Shown here piece after piece: positions 19,120 to 31,970 of a stretch of 64,000 nt of DNA. Position 1 is the stretch's first letter; each line of letters opens with the position of its first letter. The DNA is taken from contig MTSL01000105.1 in assembly GCA_002794465.1 (NCBI GenBank), positions 29,367-93,366 of the forward strand, given 5' to 3'. Below the pieces are notes generated by a model. It had not been told where the DNA came from. It saw only the letters and a list, made by a program, of their open reading frames with translations, and made no database searches. This DNA is from Paramicrosporidium saccamoebae (taxonomy: Eukaryota > Rozellomycota). Both the position numbers and the translations under genes were made by a program.

Positions 19120-20591
19120 TCAATTAATTGTAGCTCCATTCTTATTTATCTTGTAGATACATAGATATGCAGTGTGCCAGTCTCCTCCTCCGTCCAGTTT
19201 CTTTATTTCATCCTCTGTAACAAACGACACTTTATCGTCGTCGTATTTCCACCAGAGCCCATGGTCATTGTCCTTTGTCCATGAAATATAATGCCCCGAG
19301 TCGGCTGATCTTCCAATATGTGTAATGACACTCACAAGCTCATACTGCCCTTGACTCTCGACACCCTCTGCCCTTAACTTTGACAGGTCAAGGCTCATGG
19401 GAAATTTAACTTTCTAAATACATGTCAGCTTGCATAGTGATTGCACCTTTAAAATTTTGGCTTTAACTTGCTCTTTGGGCTTCCAGAAGAAACGCAAAAA
19501 GTTCACTGTGAGATATTCAGGAAAGTCGGAAATTTTGGATGTTTTCAGAAAATCGACATTTTTCCCTGCAAGATCCGAATGTTTTGAAATTGTTTCTGTT
19601 AGGCCGGCTTGGATGCCCCCGACGAGCTCAACGGTCTCTAAGTCTTAAACCGGCCTTCTGGAAGGTTTACCTTGGCCAATATGGCAGCTCAACTTGATAA
19701 AACTCTCCTCTAGATTTAATTTCTCCCCAGTCTCATCACACGTCAATCTACAAAAGTCAAATACGCAGGAATAAACGATTACGTAGACTGAAGCCGTCCT
19801 GTAAACAGATCTGATGAAGAAGGCAAAACAGAAAACAGCTCATGCAATATAAGGGACCAGCACTCTTCGGCATCCTGTTGGCATGGGATACCCTGCTCGT
19901 TGCGTTGTGCAAAGTGAGGAAATCGAGTATGAAGATTCTGGATGTGAATAAATTTCATGAAAAAGTACCCCGACTACAGATATTGGAATGACACTCGGAG
20001 GCTTCTTGTCGAGTTCACGAAACAAGTCGGCAATGGACCGAACTAGTGTAGAGGACTTTAGTCGCTCCTGTTCAGTCTTGAGTAGGGACTGGATAGTCGC
20101 AAGCCCCCTTAGGGACTGAAGAGATGCATTCAAATAGCACGTGTTTCCAAGATTAGCAAGTCCAGCGGGCTAAGTTGTCAGTGGGCAAGAACTATCTGTA
20201 CCTCATTGCGAATGTTTGCATCGGCAACACTAAGAATTTCACTGGAATTTCCATTAGTCGTCGATGGAATGTCTGTTTTCGGAATGGCAGCACTCGGTGT
20301 ACCCATTAATAAAATAACATCGCCATCTAATACACCGATTTGGCCAAAGCGGTCTTCATCCTGAACATGAAGGGAGATTCATGGATATTTACCTTGAGCA
20401 ACTTGCCCTTATACAATAGTTTTTGATTAGCGGCTTCGACTCCTGTCTTTTGGACGAGCTCCAGCTTCAAATCTTGAACAGTTTCTTGGCACGTCTTGCT
20501 TACTTTCCCAACAGAGCTTCCGCGCCATTTTATCTCAACTACATTAAGATGTCTAAGACGGGGTGTTATGGCGCTAGGTACCGTTTGGCAT
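19120..20591 (-). CDS. UBP6: Proteasome-associated deubiquitinase Ubp6/USP14
   Basis: Trims ubiquitin chains at the 26S proteasome. Starts MPNVEIKWRG after a 43-nt first intron, giving an N-terminal ubiquitin-like domain (QKTGVEAANQKLLYKGKLLKDED). The catalytic cysteine box (GLANLGNTCYLNASLQSLRG) and histidine box (GRSADSGHYISW) are both present, with the terminal GGGDWHTAYLCIYK typical of USP14. The protein is compact compared with the human protein. Several middle exons are joined by eye and need confirmation. Confidence 0.88.
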
Positions 20592-20629
20592 AATTAAAAT
20601 AAATTACAATAATCGTTTCTGTTCATATT

Positions 20630-21799
20630 TTACGAGCGAATCCGTATGGCAACTAGGTATGATCGGAGTGCATTTAAGCCTTGTTCCAGTTCAAGAATCT
20701 GACGGGCTTGAGACATCCAATCCTTTAGCGCCACTCTAGACCATCCTTCGATCTCGTTAACAGCCATAAGGGCTCCCGCCAGATCGCCCTGTTGTAAGTA
20801 TATTTCTGCAGCTGATAGCTGATCAGCTACCGTCATTCGGATTTTGGATGGACCTGTTAGTAACGACGCAAGGGAATCATAGAGCCTGGAGAGAGAGGGG
20901 AACAAATGAACCAGACTAGATCCAGTAAAGTCTGCATAATATTCGGCAAGAGGTCTGAGATGGCACATTTCATCGACAAAGGCTTTCTTGTCCAGTCCTT
21001 CTTCCGGGATATTTTTTACTGTCGTCAACAGAGAACCACAAATGGCTCTGGTAAAGTCTGCCTCTGATCGCTCCATTATCGCTATGAGGCTTGATTCTAA
21101 GATGCGCTTTTCATGTAGAAGAGAATCTCTGGAAACTAATCCAATGCATTCAACGACATTGGACAGTCTATCCGAAAGCAAAGCTTCACGGTACTTTTTC
21201 AACAGTTCTGAGGTACGAGTGTCAATATCTTCGATTCTTAACGCGAGCTCCCGTTGTCGCTGAAGCCGAGTCTGTCTTTCAGTATCAACCACTCGCTCAA
21301 TTTCTGCTGCATAACGAATTTCCTGCTCCATTTTAAATGCAGCCATAGCCCGATCAAGTTCTTCCTGGCGAGCAACTTCTTTGACATAATTTTCCTCTTG
21401 CTCCTTTTGATACTTTCCCCTCCATACATCGAGCTCGGTAGTGTATTTTTCGTGAAGCTCCTTTAATTGCAAGATATTTCTGGCCTCTAGGTCTGCAGCC
21501 ATCGCCGACATTGTCGACAAAAGAATTTCACGCTCCTTAATGAGAACTTCTAAACTCCCACTTGGACTCTGGTCTGCAGCGCTAGATTTGAACGAATTTC
21601 GTAATTTCTGCACAGCACTATGACTGGCTGATTGCAATTTTTGATATACTTGGACACCTTGAGCATAGCCGGGCACATACGCCTCAAACAGATTCCGCCT
21701 ATCATCATCTTTGGACCCGTACACTACAGCACCAGTGTACCCACCACCGACGGCCACAGCGGACGCCAGTGTCAGCTTTTTTAATGCGACCAAAGCCAT
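20630..21799 (-). CDS. MIC60: MICOS subunit Mic60 (mitofilin/Fcj1)
   Basis: Inner-membrane protein that shapes cristae junctions. 389 residues, single exon. One N-terminal membrane span (about 9-28, LASAVAVGGGYTGAVVYG) is followed by the family segment NLFEAYVPGYAQGVQVYQ, a long coiled coil (about 85-215) and the C-terminal mitofilin domain (about 310-389, with AEIYLQQGDLAGALMAVNEI). A little shorter than yeast Mic60. It sits in the same window as a Mic19-like CHCH protein (28206-28509), a likely partner. Confidence 0.93.
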   Translation of the reverse strand: MALVALKKLTLASAVAVGGGYTGAVVYGSKDDDRRNLFEAYVPGYAQGVQVYQKLQSASHSAVQKLRNSFKSSAADQSPSGSLEVLIKEREILLSTMSAMAADLEARNILQLKELHEKYTTELDVWRGKYQKEQEENYVKEVARQEELDRAMAAFKMEQEIRYAAEIERVVDTERQTRLQRQRELALRIEDIDTRTSELLKKYREALLSDRLSNVVECIGLVSRDSLLHEKRILESSLIAIMERSEADFTRAICGSLLTTVKNIPEEGLDKKAFVDEMCHLRPLAEYYADFTGSSLVHLFPSLSRLYDSLASLLTGPSKIRMTVADQLSAAEIYLQQGDLAGALMAVNEIEGWSRVALKDWMSQARQILELEQGLNALRSYLVAIRIRS

Positions 21800-21856
21800 T
21801 GGAGGTGGCTCCGGGGCCGCTCTTTTATTTATACACTAGAACTCATCGATACATAT

Positions 21857-22114
21857 CTACTCGCCAGTGGCGATAAATCGTGTCAATTTTTCCATCAACG
21901 GTATTGTGCTAAAATATTAGTTGCAGTTGGTGTAATATTCAATCCACAAAGTTCTTGTGCGCCAATTAATGTAACGTATATATAATTCTGGAGCAATAGT
22001 CTTTTTACTATGCTGTAAAATATCAAGTAACTCACTAGTTTTCTTTAACGTGACTAGCGCCGATGAAGCCCGGACCAAAATCTCGGTCGCCCGATCAAAG
22101 CCAGACAGGGACAT
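21857..22114 (-). CDS. Small hypothetical protein
   Basis: Not recognised. ATG 22114 opens a frame of about 65 residues that is mostly helical in character (ILVRASSALVTLKKTSELL, then LYIRYINWRTRT). Removing a 39-nt GT...AG segment near its end changes the tail to FTIPLMEKLTRFIATGE and stops at 21857; without it the stop is at 21917. Amphipathic and lacking a signal or membrane span. It could be a small subunit of a complex. Confidence 0.4.
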
Positions 22115-22364
22115 TTACTGTCACCCGCTGGAGATTCATCATGTGCAGTCGCCGCCACTCTGACAGGGCTTTTTAATGATTATAATGCACCAATTTGAAC
22201 GTAGATTTCATAATTGGTCATTAGAAGACGGGTTGCAACGAGGCCAGTGGAAAATTTATTCCTAGTGCAAATAATTCTAGTGCGACACATCTCAATATTT
22301 AATCTGCAAAATTGTTCAAACCATTTTATTCAGACGATTAAATAAGTCCCCGATTTTTCTTGGC

Positions 22365-23945
<1,581 letters not shown>

Positions 23946-24083
23946 TGATGATGGGGCATTAATCATCAGTGGAGAGTGAATGGTAATTACTACCAGGGTT
24001 CGTCATCTCCGCTAATCTTACTATTAGCTAGTTAAGTTCCTGGCGCATTTAAATTCAACATTCAGATTTGTGCTCTATATACA

Positions 24084-25276
24084 CTATAACCCGTCCCGCA
24101 AGTATCTGGGCGATATGGCACCCAATTTCGCAAGACACGTCTTTTGGCAATCTGGGGAGAGTTGCAATCTCAGCAATTTAAAAAATTCCGCTTTGTAGGC
24201 TAGATAATTTAGAGAGCCCTCGTTCTCCATATAATAGCAATAGGTCAACTTGTTTGGTTTTTCTTGAGAAATCAATCGATTTAGGACAGAGGGATCTGTG
24301 GTAGTAGAATTGAGCATTGTGCCTTTATCCGTTGTGCAAGTTTTTGAAAGGGCGCACTTATCGTTGCTATTTTTAAAAATTCTGAACCATCTTCGTCGTC
24401 GCACAATTTTGCTAAATGATTTGTGTGGACTCCATAAATTATTCCAACCAGACGAATACATCCAACCTTCCTCATCGGTTACGCCATCGATGATGTCAAC
24501 TTTCCATTCTTCTTGCCAAGCAAGGCAGGGACTAAATAAGAACAAGAGTTCTGGTTTAGGCCTCCTCCCCCCTCTTTCAGACGTCCACGCGCTGCGGTCC
24601 GTCATCCCGAGAGCGCTCTTGGAGTACCGTGCATGTCCCAAAGTGTGGTTCTTGTGTTCATTCTCATAGACTTCTTCGAATCCCGTACTACGGCCGGCTT
24701 GGAGTGTTTCGGCCATCGTCTTGTACATTTTCCAGCTTTCTAATGCATCTGGATCCGGGTGCAATTCTAGGCAAAGCCGCGATCGCCCTTTTTTATACAA
24801 GACTACACGATAGGGTTGATTTTTATGCAGCCAGACCGATTCCTAGTAAAAATTGGCACGCCAAACCAAAAAATTACCTGTGAATTGGAGCGGTGCCAGG
24901 ATGGCGGGGGAAAAAGTCGATAGTCGGGAATGGAAGACAGTGTGTACCAAAGTTTCATTTGGGCTGCAGTTTTCTTAATGTTCACACGCACAATCAGGGA
25001 GCTTTCATCTTGAATAGGCTCTGAGCCGTCGGCAACCGGGTCCGCTTGGGTGAGATTCTCAGAATTTGCCAAGTTGATCAGTATTGAGACGCATGCTCGG
25101 CATTCAGAGTTGAATTTTCCAAGTGCAGTCATCTGACCAATATTCACACTACTATTTGGGAGAATCTCCTCAGTCTCCTGCCTCCAGAACTCTTCTTGAG
25201 ATTCTATCTCGCAATGCGGTGCGCTCGACACTTTAAAATGGCTTCCAGTATTGTTCCAAACGAAAAATCCAATCAT
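24084..25276 (-). CDS. Dysferlin-domain protein (Pex30/TECPR1-like region)
   Basis: From ATG 25276; one 35-nt intron joins two exons (NSQ to ESVWLHKNQPYRVVLYKKG). The C-terminal half carries a DysF domain: a DysN-like EEGWMYSSGWNNLWSP followed by a DysC-like VRRRRWFRIF. In fungi such domains occur in Pex23/Pex30 ER proteins that regulate peroxisome contact sites; in animals in TECPR1 and dysferlin. No membrane span is evident, unlike Pex30, and no beta-propeller as in TECPR1. The function is therefore unassigned. An upstream exon may be missing. Confidence 0.65.
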
Positions 25277-25368
25277 GCGCACTAAAGAGTATCTTAATAA
25301 TAGTAATAAATCAGTTAAGAATGCAACAAATAAACGTGGACGCCCATAGTCTATGAAAAGTTCTAAAT

Positions 25369-26269
25369 TTATAAAGCCTGTCTCTTTCTAGCGGTATTCA
25401 TGAACGGCTTTAATACCCATTCCACATCTGCTTCAGTGACATCAACAGTCCCAAGTTTGACTTGGAACAGCCTCATCTCAAAACGTGGCCCAACTTCTGT
25501 CAGCTCCACGTCCTGTTTGCCTGGAACGCTTTTATACGTATGGTGGCGGAAGGAAATAAAGTCACTTTGGTTTACAAAGGATATCGTCCTACGACTTTCA
25601 TCTTTCGGCACGGGAAAAAGATATTTGAGCATGGTTTGAGTCCTCGTGCCCAACCGTGTCGAGAATCCCGAAAAGATGAGATGCGGATAGGCTTCTGAAA
25701 CTTTGCTCTCCATAGCTTCAGGGATATCATGCCGCAATACAACATTATTCAAAGAGAAGAATGCAGTGGGGCCATAAGGGAAATGAGAAACGATGAGGCC
25801 GTCGGGAACGCCACGATGTTCATGTAGAATAATGAGATCGGTGACTTCGTTTGCTTTGCAAGCAGACACGATTTCCGAAATGACGTGATTTCCACGATTG
25901 ATTCGCTGGGAGTTTGGAAAGACTAATCTCATTTCCTTGGCAAACTGCTGAAGCCGAGAACTCGGGTCACGAGAGGTAGTAATGAGGATTTTCGGATCTA
26001 ATACACCAGCCTGCGCGTATTCATCATCCATTCTATCTTGGGGACCTAGAGAATAAGATTAAGCGCTACTTTATACCGGAAAGACCCTCATCGTAGGCAA
26101 GTGCATTAGATAAACTGACTGCATCCTTTCGCAGGTCCACTGGTATGGGTCTGTTAGATTCTAGCGCTTCTTTAAGCTGTAGTTTTTGATCATAGAGCTT
26201 CTTGTCGCGCTCCTCTAAAGACTTTCTGAAGAGATATTCTTTCCGAAGACGAGCCTCACGCCGCAGCAT
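25369..26269 (-). CDS. IMP4: U3 snoRNP protein Imp4
   Basis: Brix-domain protein of the small-subunit processome, needed for 18S rRNA processing in the nucleolus. ATG 26269 begins [20 protein letters not shown], the conserved coiled start; a 31-nt intron then leads to the Brix domain ([58 protein letters not shown]). The C-terminus [15 protein letters not shown] is standard. About 290 residues, normal length. Confidence 0.95.
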
Positions 26270-26330
26270 CCTATACCCTGGCACCTGGGCGGTCACTGGC
26301 GTATCTCACGCGCTCCCTACAATATGTTTA

Positions 26331-28047
26331 TTAAGATCTAGAACGCAGGACTTTATAGCACATTTCATCTAACTCCCGAGCACTGCGACACTTTTTGAAA
26401 TTCTCAATAGCCTCTTCATTTGAGGCCAGGAGCCGGGATGCTCTCCATCGGAAAATCTACAAAAATCTGCATATCGGCAAAAGGCCTGTACCTCGTCTCT
26501 ACTAATACGGTAGTCTTCTTCAATTCCTGCCTCAGGATCAAGTTGCTCCATCAAGGGGGAGAAGAATTCGACAATTTCAGGCCTAAATATATAGGTATGA
26601 TTGTTGGCTTACCGAGCAGCCGCGGTCATATCTTCCGAGTGATTCCACAGGCGGGTCAATTCTAAGCTTCCGAGACTATCTTGATTGAATATTTCTCTCA
26701 AATCCTAAATATTAAAGCCAGACAGATTGCCGCAAACATAAAATATTGCACCACTATCTTGTGACAAAAACGTTGGAACGGGCTCTTTCTCAAACGAAGG
26801 ACATGAGCGAGCCTTCCACGTCATCTAAGAGTCAATATGAAAAAACTGGCGAGCTTACCCAATTCTTTTCTTCTTTCAGGATCCATCTCACCAGTTTAGG
26901 TATTGACGTTTCGGAACATTGGGTCGATATATGAGAGACTAATCTTCTGTTAAAATCATTAATCCAAGATTCCTACAGTCTTAACGGGATGAAATGCACC
27001 TTGTACCTGTTCGAGATTGATCAAGCTCACTGATAGACCTTTTGCGTGGGGCGGCTTGTGCTCAGATTTTGAGGAATAAGAGAGCAAATGTAGGAGAAAT
27101 ATAGAGGTTTGGATAAGAATAACTTCTCTCCACTTGGGATCAGCAATTTGCAATTTGAATAGCTGTTTGGCAGACAAATATTTGGGATACAAGTCGCCAT
27201 CTAGCGCTTCTGCTCTCCGCAGCATCCGGGTTTGCTCGAAAATGGATAGCATCCCTTCGAGACTCTAAATATGTCAGTAGCATCGGCAAGTAATACATGT
27301 TTAACGTGCGTCCAGTTATCAACCATGAGTGCTTGAACTGGATGGTACATGAAGAACTGAATCTTCCAGAAGGTGCGATATATAGCATCCTGTGGGTCTG
27401 ATTCGGCACAGTCTTCAATGGTTGTCGTGTTTTCCACATTTATATCTCCCCGAAGATTCACACCAGAACGTTCTCCCGAAGGGAATACTTTGGAGATGTA
27501 CAAAAGCACCCTCCCGCATAAAGTTGCGTTCTGTGATTTTGAAAGACGACGAACTATTTCATTGCATAATCGAAGGAGCACTAGTCCCTTTCCTTTACTG
27601 GAGGAGATATTCTATATTCATGAGACTTTGTCTTAGGTGTACCTCTGTGAGCTCTGCACTTTGAATCTCTAGGTAGGTAAAAACGCTTTCCATTTCCCAG
27701 ACTGGCAAGTACTCTGCCCAATCTTCAAGCAGCAGAAATGTCAAAGCCTGCTCTGCGGCCTCTTCGGATAAGGGGCAAGATAAATGGTTACCAATTCTTA
27801 TAGCGTAGTTGGACAGGTCTAATAGACGAAAGACCGAATCGGTACAGTTCAGGCAAGCCAAAACCTTGCGAAACGCGACCTCGACTTGAGGCTTTACGAG
27901 CTCGGGATCCTGGGCCTTTAGAAACCCCTCAATCTGTGGATAGATGGAAGTAGCAACATTGCATGAGGACGCACCAGCCTATAACTTAGAGGTTACGTTG
28001 CCGATTACTAATAGGAGGTCGTAGAGCTGCGGGATAATCACAACCAT
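26331..28047 (-). CDS. THOC1: THO complex subunit 1 (Hpr1/THOC1)
   Basis: Nuclear component of the THO/TREX complex coupling transcription to mRNA export. Seven or more introns of about 30-35 nt. Recognisable blocks: [77 protein letters not shown] followed by [11 protein letters not shown], and [14 protein letters not shown] near the end. The death domain of animal THOC1 is absent. The first exon is uncertain: ATG at 28047 ([13 protein letters not shown]) is chosen. The product is about 480 residues. Confidence 0.85.
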
Positions 28048-28205
28048 GGTTTACAATTGGATCCCTGGAGAAACTTGCCGGCCTAATGCTCACGACTCTC
28101 CAGGTCCGTGGTAGTTTGCCAATACTTACATGGTAGGTTACCCCAGAAGCCATACAGAGCCTTCTACGCAGACGCGAATGTGTGGTGGTAACAGAAAAGG
28201 AAGTA

Positions 28206-28509
28206 ATGGAAACCAAAGCCGAGAAAACATTTGACGACCTGCAGTCGGACCTTTTATCTATTGATGAGAAGATTTCACAGTAGGCTGACTGGCTTTGTTT
28301 TGTACTTTTAGAGCAGCTATTACTGCCTTTGACAGATCAAACTGTAAACAACTGAGCCTGGACCTTATGAGCTGCTATGAGTATGTTGGGAGATGATTTC
28401 CATAAGTCGTAGTTATAACCGCGATAGACCTCTGGAATGCCAGGAAATTGCTACAAAGTTTCAAGCATGTGTCAGCGATTTAGCCAAGGTACACTCCATT
28501 ACATCTTAG
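28206..28509 (+). CDS. Twin-CX9C (CHCH) protein, Mic19-like
   Basis: Three exons (28206-28279, 28312-28380, 28413-28509); introns 32 and 32 nt. The frame gives 79 residues. The C-terminal half is a CHCH hairpin: C-KQLSLDLMS-C, then ten residues including NRDRPLE, then C-QEIATKFQA-C. This layout resembles Mic19/CHCHD3 (MICOS) or Mix14/Mix17, all imported by Mia40. The N-terminal half is a short helix (EKTFDDLQSDLLSIDEKIS). An alternative acceptor at 28427 also keeps frame but removes the conserved RPLEC approach. Divergent from THOC1. Confidence 0.7.
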
Positions 28510-28594
28510 TAGATCGCCATTAGTATTCGCTAGCCAAATAAGGCGTTTTGTGTCTATTTTAAATCGATTAATTTCATATTTTCCAAATTTGCTC

Positions 28595-30208
28595 ATGTTC
28601 CTTGAACGTCTAATTCCCCGTGTAGGTTATGTTCGTTTGACATTCAGGGGCGCCCAATTTGCAAGAGCTGTGCCTAGCTCCAGACAATATTCCAGTGATT
28701 CACCACCTGTAAAGCCAAGCATCGCGACGCGCATAAAAGAAGGTGCATTGCATTACTGGCACGGGACAAAGCTCCTTGTATTTGAGACCAGAGTGTCTAG
28801 CAAATTACTTTTGAAAGTTCTACGAGGTGAAAAGTTGATACGCCGGGAGTATCGGCAATTGCTTCGAACGACAAGCGACTTGATACGTCTGGTGCCTTTT
28901 ATCATCATGATGATCATTCCGTTTCTAGAGCTTGCTTTGCCACTATTGCTAAAGTTCTTCCCAAACATGCTTCCCAGCACCTTTGAGGATCGACTACAGA
29001 AGGAGGAGAAGATGAAGAAGCAGCTAAAGGTAAAATTGGAAACTGCTAGATTTCTTCAGGACATGGTGGATAACATGAATGGCCCTGAGACTAGCAAAGT
29101 GAAAGATTTGAAAAGCCTATTTGAAAAGACTCGAACTTCTGGTTCAACCTTGACCACCGTCGAAGTAGTGGAATTGTGCAAACAGCTAAGCGACGAGATT
29201 ACGCTAGAAAATCTGGCGCGTCCTCAGTTGATAAGTCTTTGCAAGTACATGTCACTCAACGCCTTTGGGACTGACAACTTTTTACGTTACCAAATCCGTA
29301 ATGCTGTAGAACGACTTAAGGTCGATGACAAGATGATTTTTGCCGAGGGAATTGAAAGCCTGACAAGGGATGAGCTCCGAAATGCTTGCCACGCCCGTGG
29401 GATACGAACTATGGGGGTTCCTGAAGAATACATGAGGCGGGAACTAAAGCAGTGGGTCGAGTTGCAGGTGGAACACGCTGTCCCCGCCCCTTTGCTAATT
29501 TTATCGCGTGCATTTGCACTATCCGAGGACATAAAAATGGAAGATGCCCTCCGAGCTGCCATTACATCTCTCCCCGATCCCGTATTGTCAGAGGCTGAAG
29601 TGCACGCAGCGGAGAGTTCTAAGAAATCCTCCGCCTCTGGGAAGATTAAACTAATCGAAGAACAGGAAAGGTTGATCACAGAAGAATTGGAGCAAGAACG
29701 CCAGGCAATTGAGTCCAAATCACCGAGTGACCTCTCTGAAGCGCAGCTTGATTCTATCTCGGAAGCTGTTGTGACACTGGCCACAGAAGATCCCATGAGC
29801 CAAGAGAAGAGGGAGCTTGCTGAACTTGTTCAAGAACAGGCGACAAACGAGGCCGAGGCAAAGAAAAGTTTAAATAGTGCAAGCAAAGCCATTGAGAACC
29901 AAGTTGGAAAGTTAATCAGAGACATTGATCATGACATTTCCGAGTTTGAATCGGAGATTGGAAAGCGTCTGCAGATTATTTCGCCTTCAAGCGATGGAAC
30001 AATTTCCGTTGGCCAGTTGCGAGCTATTATGACAATGGTCAAAAATTCCCCGAAAGATGCCGAGAAAATATCTCAGGCCATCAAAGCATTTGATTCGGAT
30101 GGTGATGGGAAGATCTTTATTAACGATATTTTGAGTGTAGCAGAAGAAGCCGAAGACCGCGAGGGACACGGGTTTATCGTTGACGAAAAGCCTTCAAAAT
30201 CAAAATAG
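28595..30208 (+). CDS. LETM1: LETM1-type inner-membrane ion exchanger
   Basis: Mitochondrial K+/H+ (or Ca2+/H+) homeostasis protein (yeast Mdm38/Ylh47). 537 residues from ATG 28595, chosen because it begins a basic presequence (MFLERLIPRVGYVRLTFRG). The family core runs from HYWHGTKLLVFETRVSSKLL through the single span (LVPFIIMMIIPFLELALPLLL, residues about 110-130) and the ribosome-binding-like LETM domain (RPQLISLCKYMSLNAFGT, HARGIRTMGVPEEYM). Coiled coils follow, then a C-terminal EF-hand (FDSDGDGKIFINDIL), as in animal LETM1. No intron seen. Confidence 0.93.
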   Translation: MFLERLIPRVGYVRLTFRGAQFARAVPSSRQYSSDSPPVKPSIATRIKEGALHYWHGTKLLVFETRVSSKLLLKVLRGEKLIRREYRQLLRTTSDLIRLVPFIIMMIIPFLELALPLLLKFFPNMLPSTFEDRLQKEEKMKKQLKVKLETARFLQDMVDNMNGPETSKVKDLKSLFEKTRTSGSTLTTVEVVELCKQLSDEITLENLARPQLISLCKYMSLNAFGTDNFLRYQIRNAVERLKVDDKMIFAEGIESLTRDELRNACHARGIRTMGVPEEYMRRELKQWVELQVEHAVPAPLLILSRAFALSEDIKMEDALRAAITSLPDPVLSEAEVHAAESSKKSSASGKIKLIEEQERLITEELEQERQAIESKSPSDLSEAQLDSISEAVVTLATEDPMSQEKRELAELVQEQATNEAEAKKSLNSASKAIENQVGKLIRDIDHDISEFESEIGKRLQIISPSSDGTISVGQLRAIMTMVKNSPKDAEKISQAIKAFDSDGDGKIFINDILSVAEEAEDREGHGFIVDEKPSKSK

Positions 30209-30344
30209 AGTATATATTGACGGCATCACGCTACGTGTTTCTAGAGAACAACACTTATCTATATTACGAGAAACTATATAAACGGTCCAAAGATTCAAAT
30301 AAAAGGCATAATTCCAACCTCACATACATACATCTTGCGGGAGT

Positions 30345-31155
30345 CTAAAGAAATTCGTTCATCACTATCGCTGGGCTGATTAAATTAGGTTGCCAAAACG
30401 ACGACAATGAGAAGGACGGAATGCGAGGTGAATCGAAGTTGGGAAAATCTATGGCAAATTTCCAAGAAGAAAAGTCAGCGAGTGATTCTGGCGACGGAGG
30501 TGCAGATGCATTTGGAATGTGAATATCTTCTTCAAAATAGGGTAGAACGCTTGGTGAAAAGACTGCCGGCCTCCTGAGAGTGGAGACAGAAAATGCGGGG
30601 GCAAAAGTAGGTAGCGCATGGTGCATGTAAATGACATCCAACAGCTCTTGTTCTGTCTTGATGATATTTTCCAAATCCTCTACCTTAATCTCCAGGTTAT
30701 AATCAATGCACTGTAATAATTGTCGTTCCATACAGGTAAGCTCCGTTGCTGAAAACCAAGGCTTCAGCGAAGACGACCAACCATCATTCCTGATAGAGCC
30801 ATCCTGTAAAAATTTTGTCGAGAGAAGCAACGAAGTAATAAAGACACGATAAGCAGTCTCCTTATTACCATGTGCCTTGGTAGAGATCCGAGACGCCAGT
30901 CTCTCCATATAAACGAGGGAGCCGAGCGCCGTAATAGGGACTGTCTTAGTTACAGACATCACGTTTCTGAAAAAATCTTTAAAAGCCGGAAATAAGGCTG
31001 GACGATCACAGGGATCACTGCGGCAGGGCACTAGCGCATTCGACCTTCTGCTAATAACGTCTATAGTTGTAAAAAGGGTTCGGATATGTACTATATAGGG
31101 CGCTTTCCAGCGATTGCCAAGGGAGCGTGTAGAATAGGTCTACAAGAAACGACAT
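30345..31155 (-). CDS. Pho80/Pcl-type cyclin
   Basis: ATG 31155 opens MSFLVDLFYTLPWQSLESAL; a 28-nt intron then leads to the cyclin box (about residues 45-150): VPITALGSLVYMERLASR, RVFITSLLLSTKFLQDGS, WFSATELTCMERQLLQCIDYNL. This is the PCL/Pho80 group that partners Cdc28 or Pho85-type kinases. The C-terminal 80 residues are Pro/Ser-rich with possible phosphosites. The next gene's stop lies only 6 bp from the start codon, so its 5' leader must overlap that gene's 3' end. Confidence 0.85.
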
Positions 31156-31161
31156 TTCGGG

Positions 31162-31453
31162 TCAAGCAGGCACAAGTTTAAGAGGGAAATATGCCTTGAC
31201 TGTGGGGACGGTAGACGGTTCGAGTAGCTCAACAGTCGCGCCCGCTGGATTCCAAACAAGCGAGCCCGGCTTTATGAGCCCAGGGTTAGAGTTCACTTTT
31301 CCAAATCTGGCGATCAACCAATCATAGGGGGCAAAGCCATTTCGGAATATCCGTGGGCACCCAATCAGAATGGCTAAATTGGCCCCAGAGAACACATATG
31401 CAGACCAGGGATTCTAGTAATTAAGGGTCTTTACTTTTCAACCCCACAATCAT
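31162..31453 (-). CDS. Hypothetical protein, possible 6-nt first exon
   Basis: Not recognised. The long frame (31162-31413) has no ATG. A 34-nt intron at 31414-31447 links it to a six-base first exon (ATG ATT, 31448-31453), giving 85 residues: MINPWSAYVFSGANLAILIG, then FRNGFAPYDWLIARFGK and SLVWNPAGATVELL by position. A hydrophobic N-terminal segment could be a membrane anchor or signal. The micro-exon is a prediction from GT...AG and frame only. Confidence 0.45.
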
Positions 31454-31837
31454 TCCCGACGCAGTACTAGTCTAAATATGATTTACGTAAGGTGCTACGC
31501 TCTAGGCCGGTTAAACAGCCAGTAATCTCCTCGTGCCCAATTGTGCCTTCAGCTCTAATAACATGATCCCTTTGCACCTTTTACCATGACTTTTCAGTAC
31601 CTCGTGGGCCGCGTCGGCAATCATTTTTAATTTTATATTCTGTCAAGTTCGGATGTATGTAATAGATTGCCGATGTCGCCTTTCCATGTTTTCAATGAAG
31701 TCCATCCGAGCCATCAGTCTCACCAGTTTGCGCCTGCCATCGCATCTTCACAAAGTCCTTCGGTATGTTCTCTGCGCCATCATGCCATCCAGTCAGCTGA
31801 TAATGGGTGGCAGTCAATAAATTGACTTTTTAATTGG
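31454..31837. other. Intergenic; one doubtful 44-codon ORF
   Basis: From ATG 31686 a 44-codon frame starts with a basic, presequence-like stretch (MFSMKSIRAISLTSLRLPSH) and ends at taa near 31818. It may be a small mitochondrial protein, a first exon (a gtatgt donor follows), or chance. Nothing else is seen. Confidence 0.25.
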
Positions 31838-31970
31838 TTGCAAGAGTCCCTTCTTGCCCGGGACTATTGCTAGTCTCGAATTCCGGCCGCCCATAGCATC
31901 TATAAAGTTCCCTCCTATCCGGAATATCGCTAGTTTCGAATCCTGGTCATCCATGGTACCTATGGAGTCC
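31838..31970. repeat. Imperfect tandem repeat, about 62 bp, two copies
   Basis: The block from ttgcccgggactattgctag to ctcct recurs from atccggaatatcgctag to ctctt with shared tcgaat(t/c)c and c(c/a)tagcatcta or ggtacctatgga parts. It overlaps the presumed 5' end of STN1. Confidence 0.55.

Noticed and set aside
31925-31950. tRNA T-loop-like string ttcgaatcc
   Set aside because: No cloverleaf can be formed around it, and it is part of a tandem repeat.
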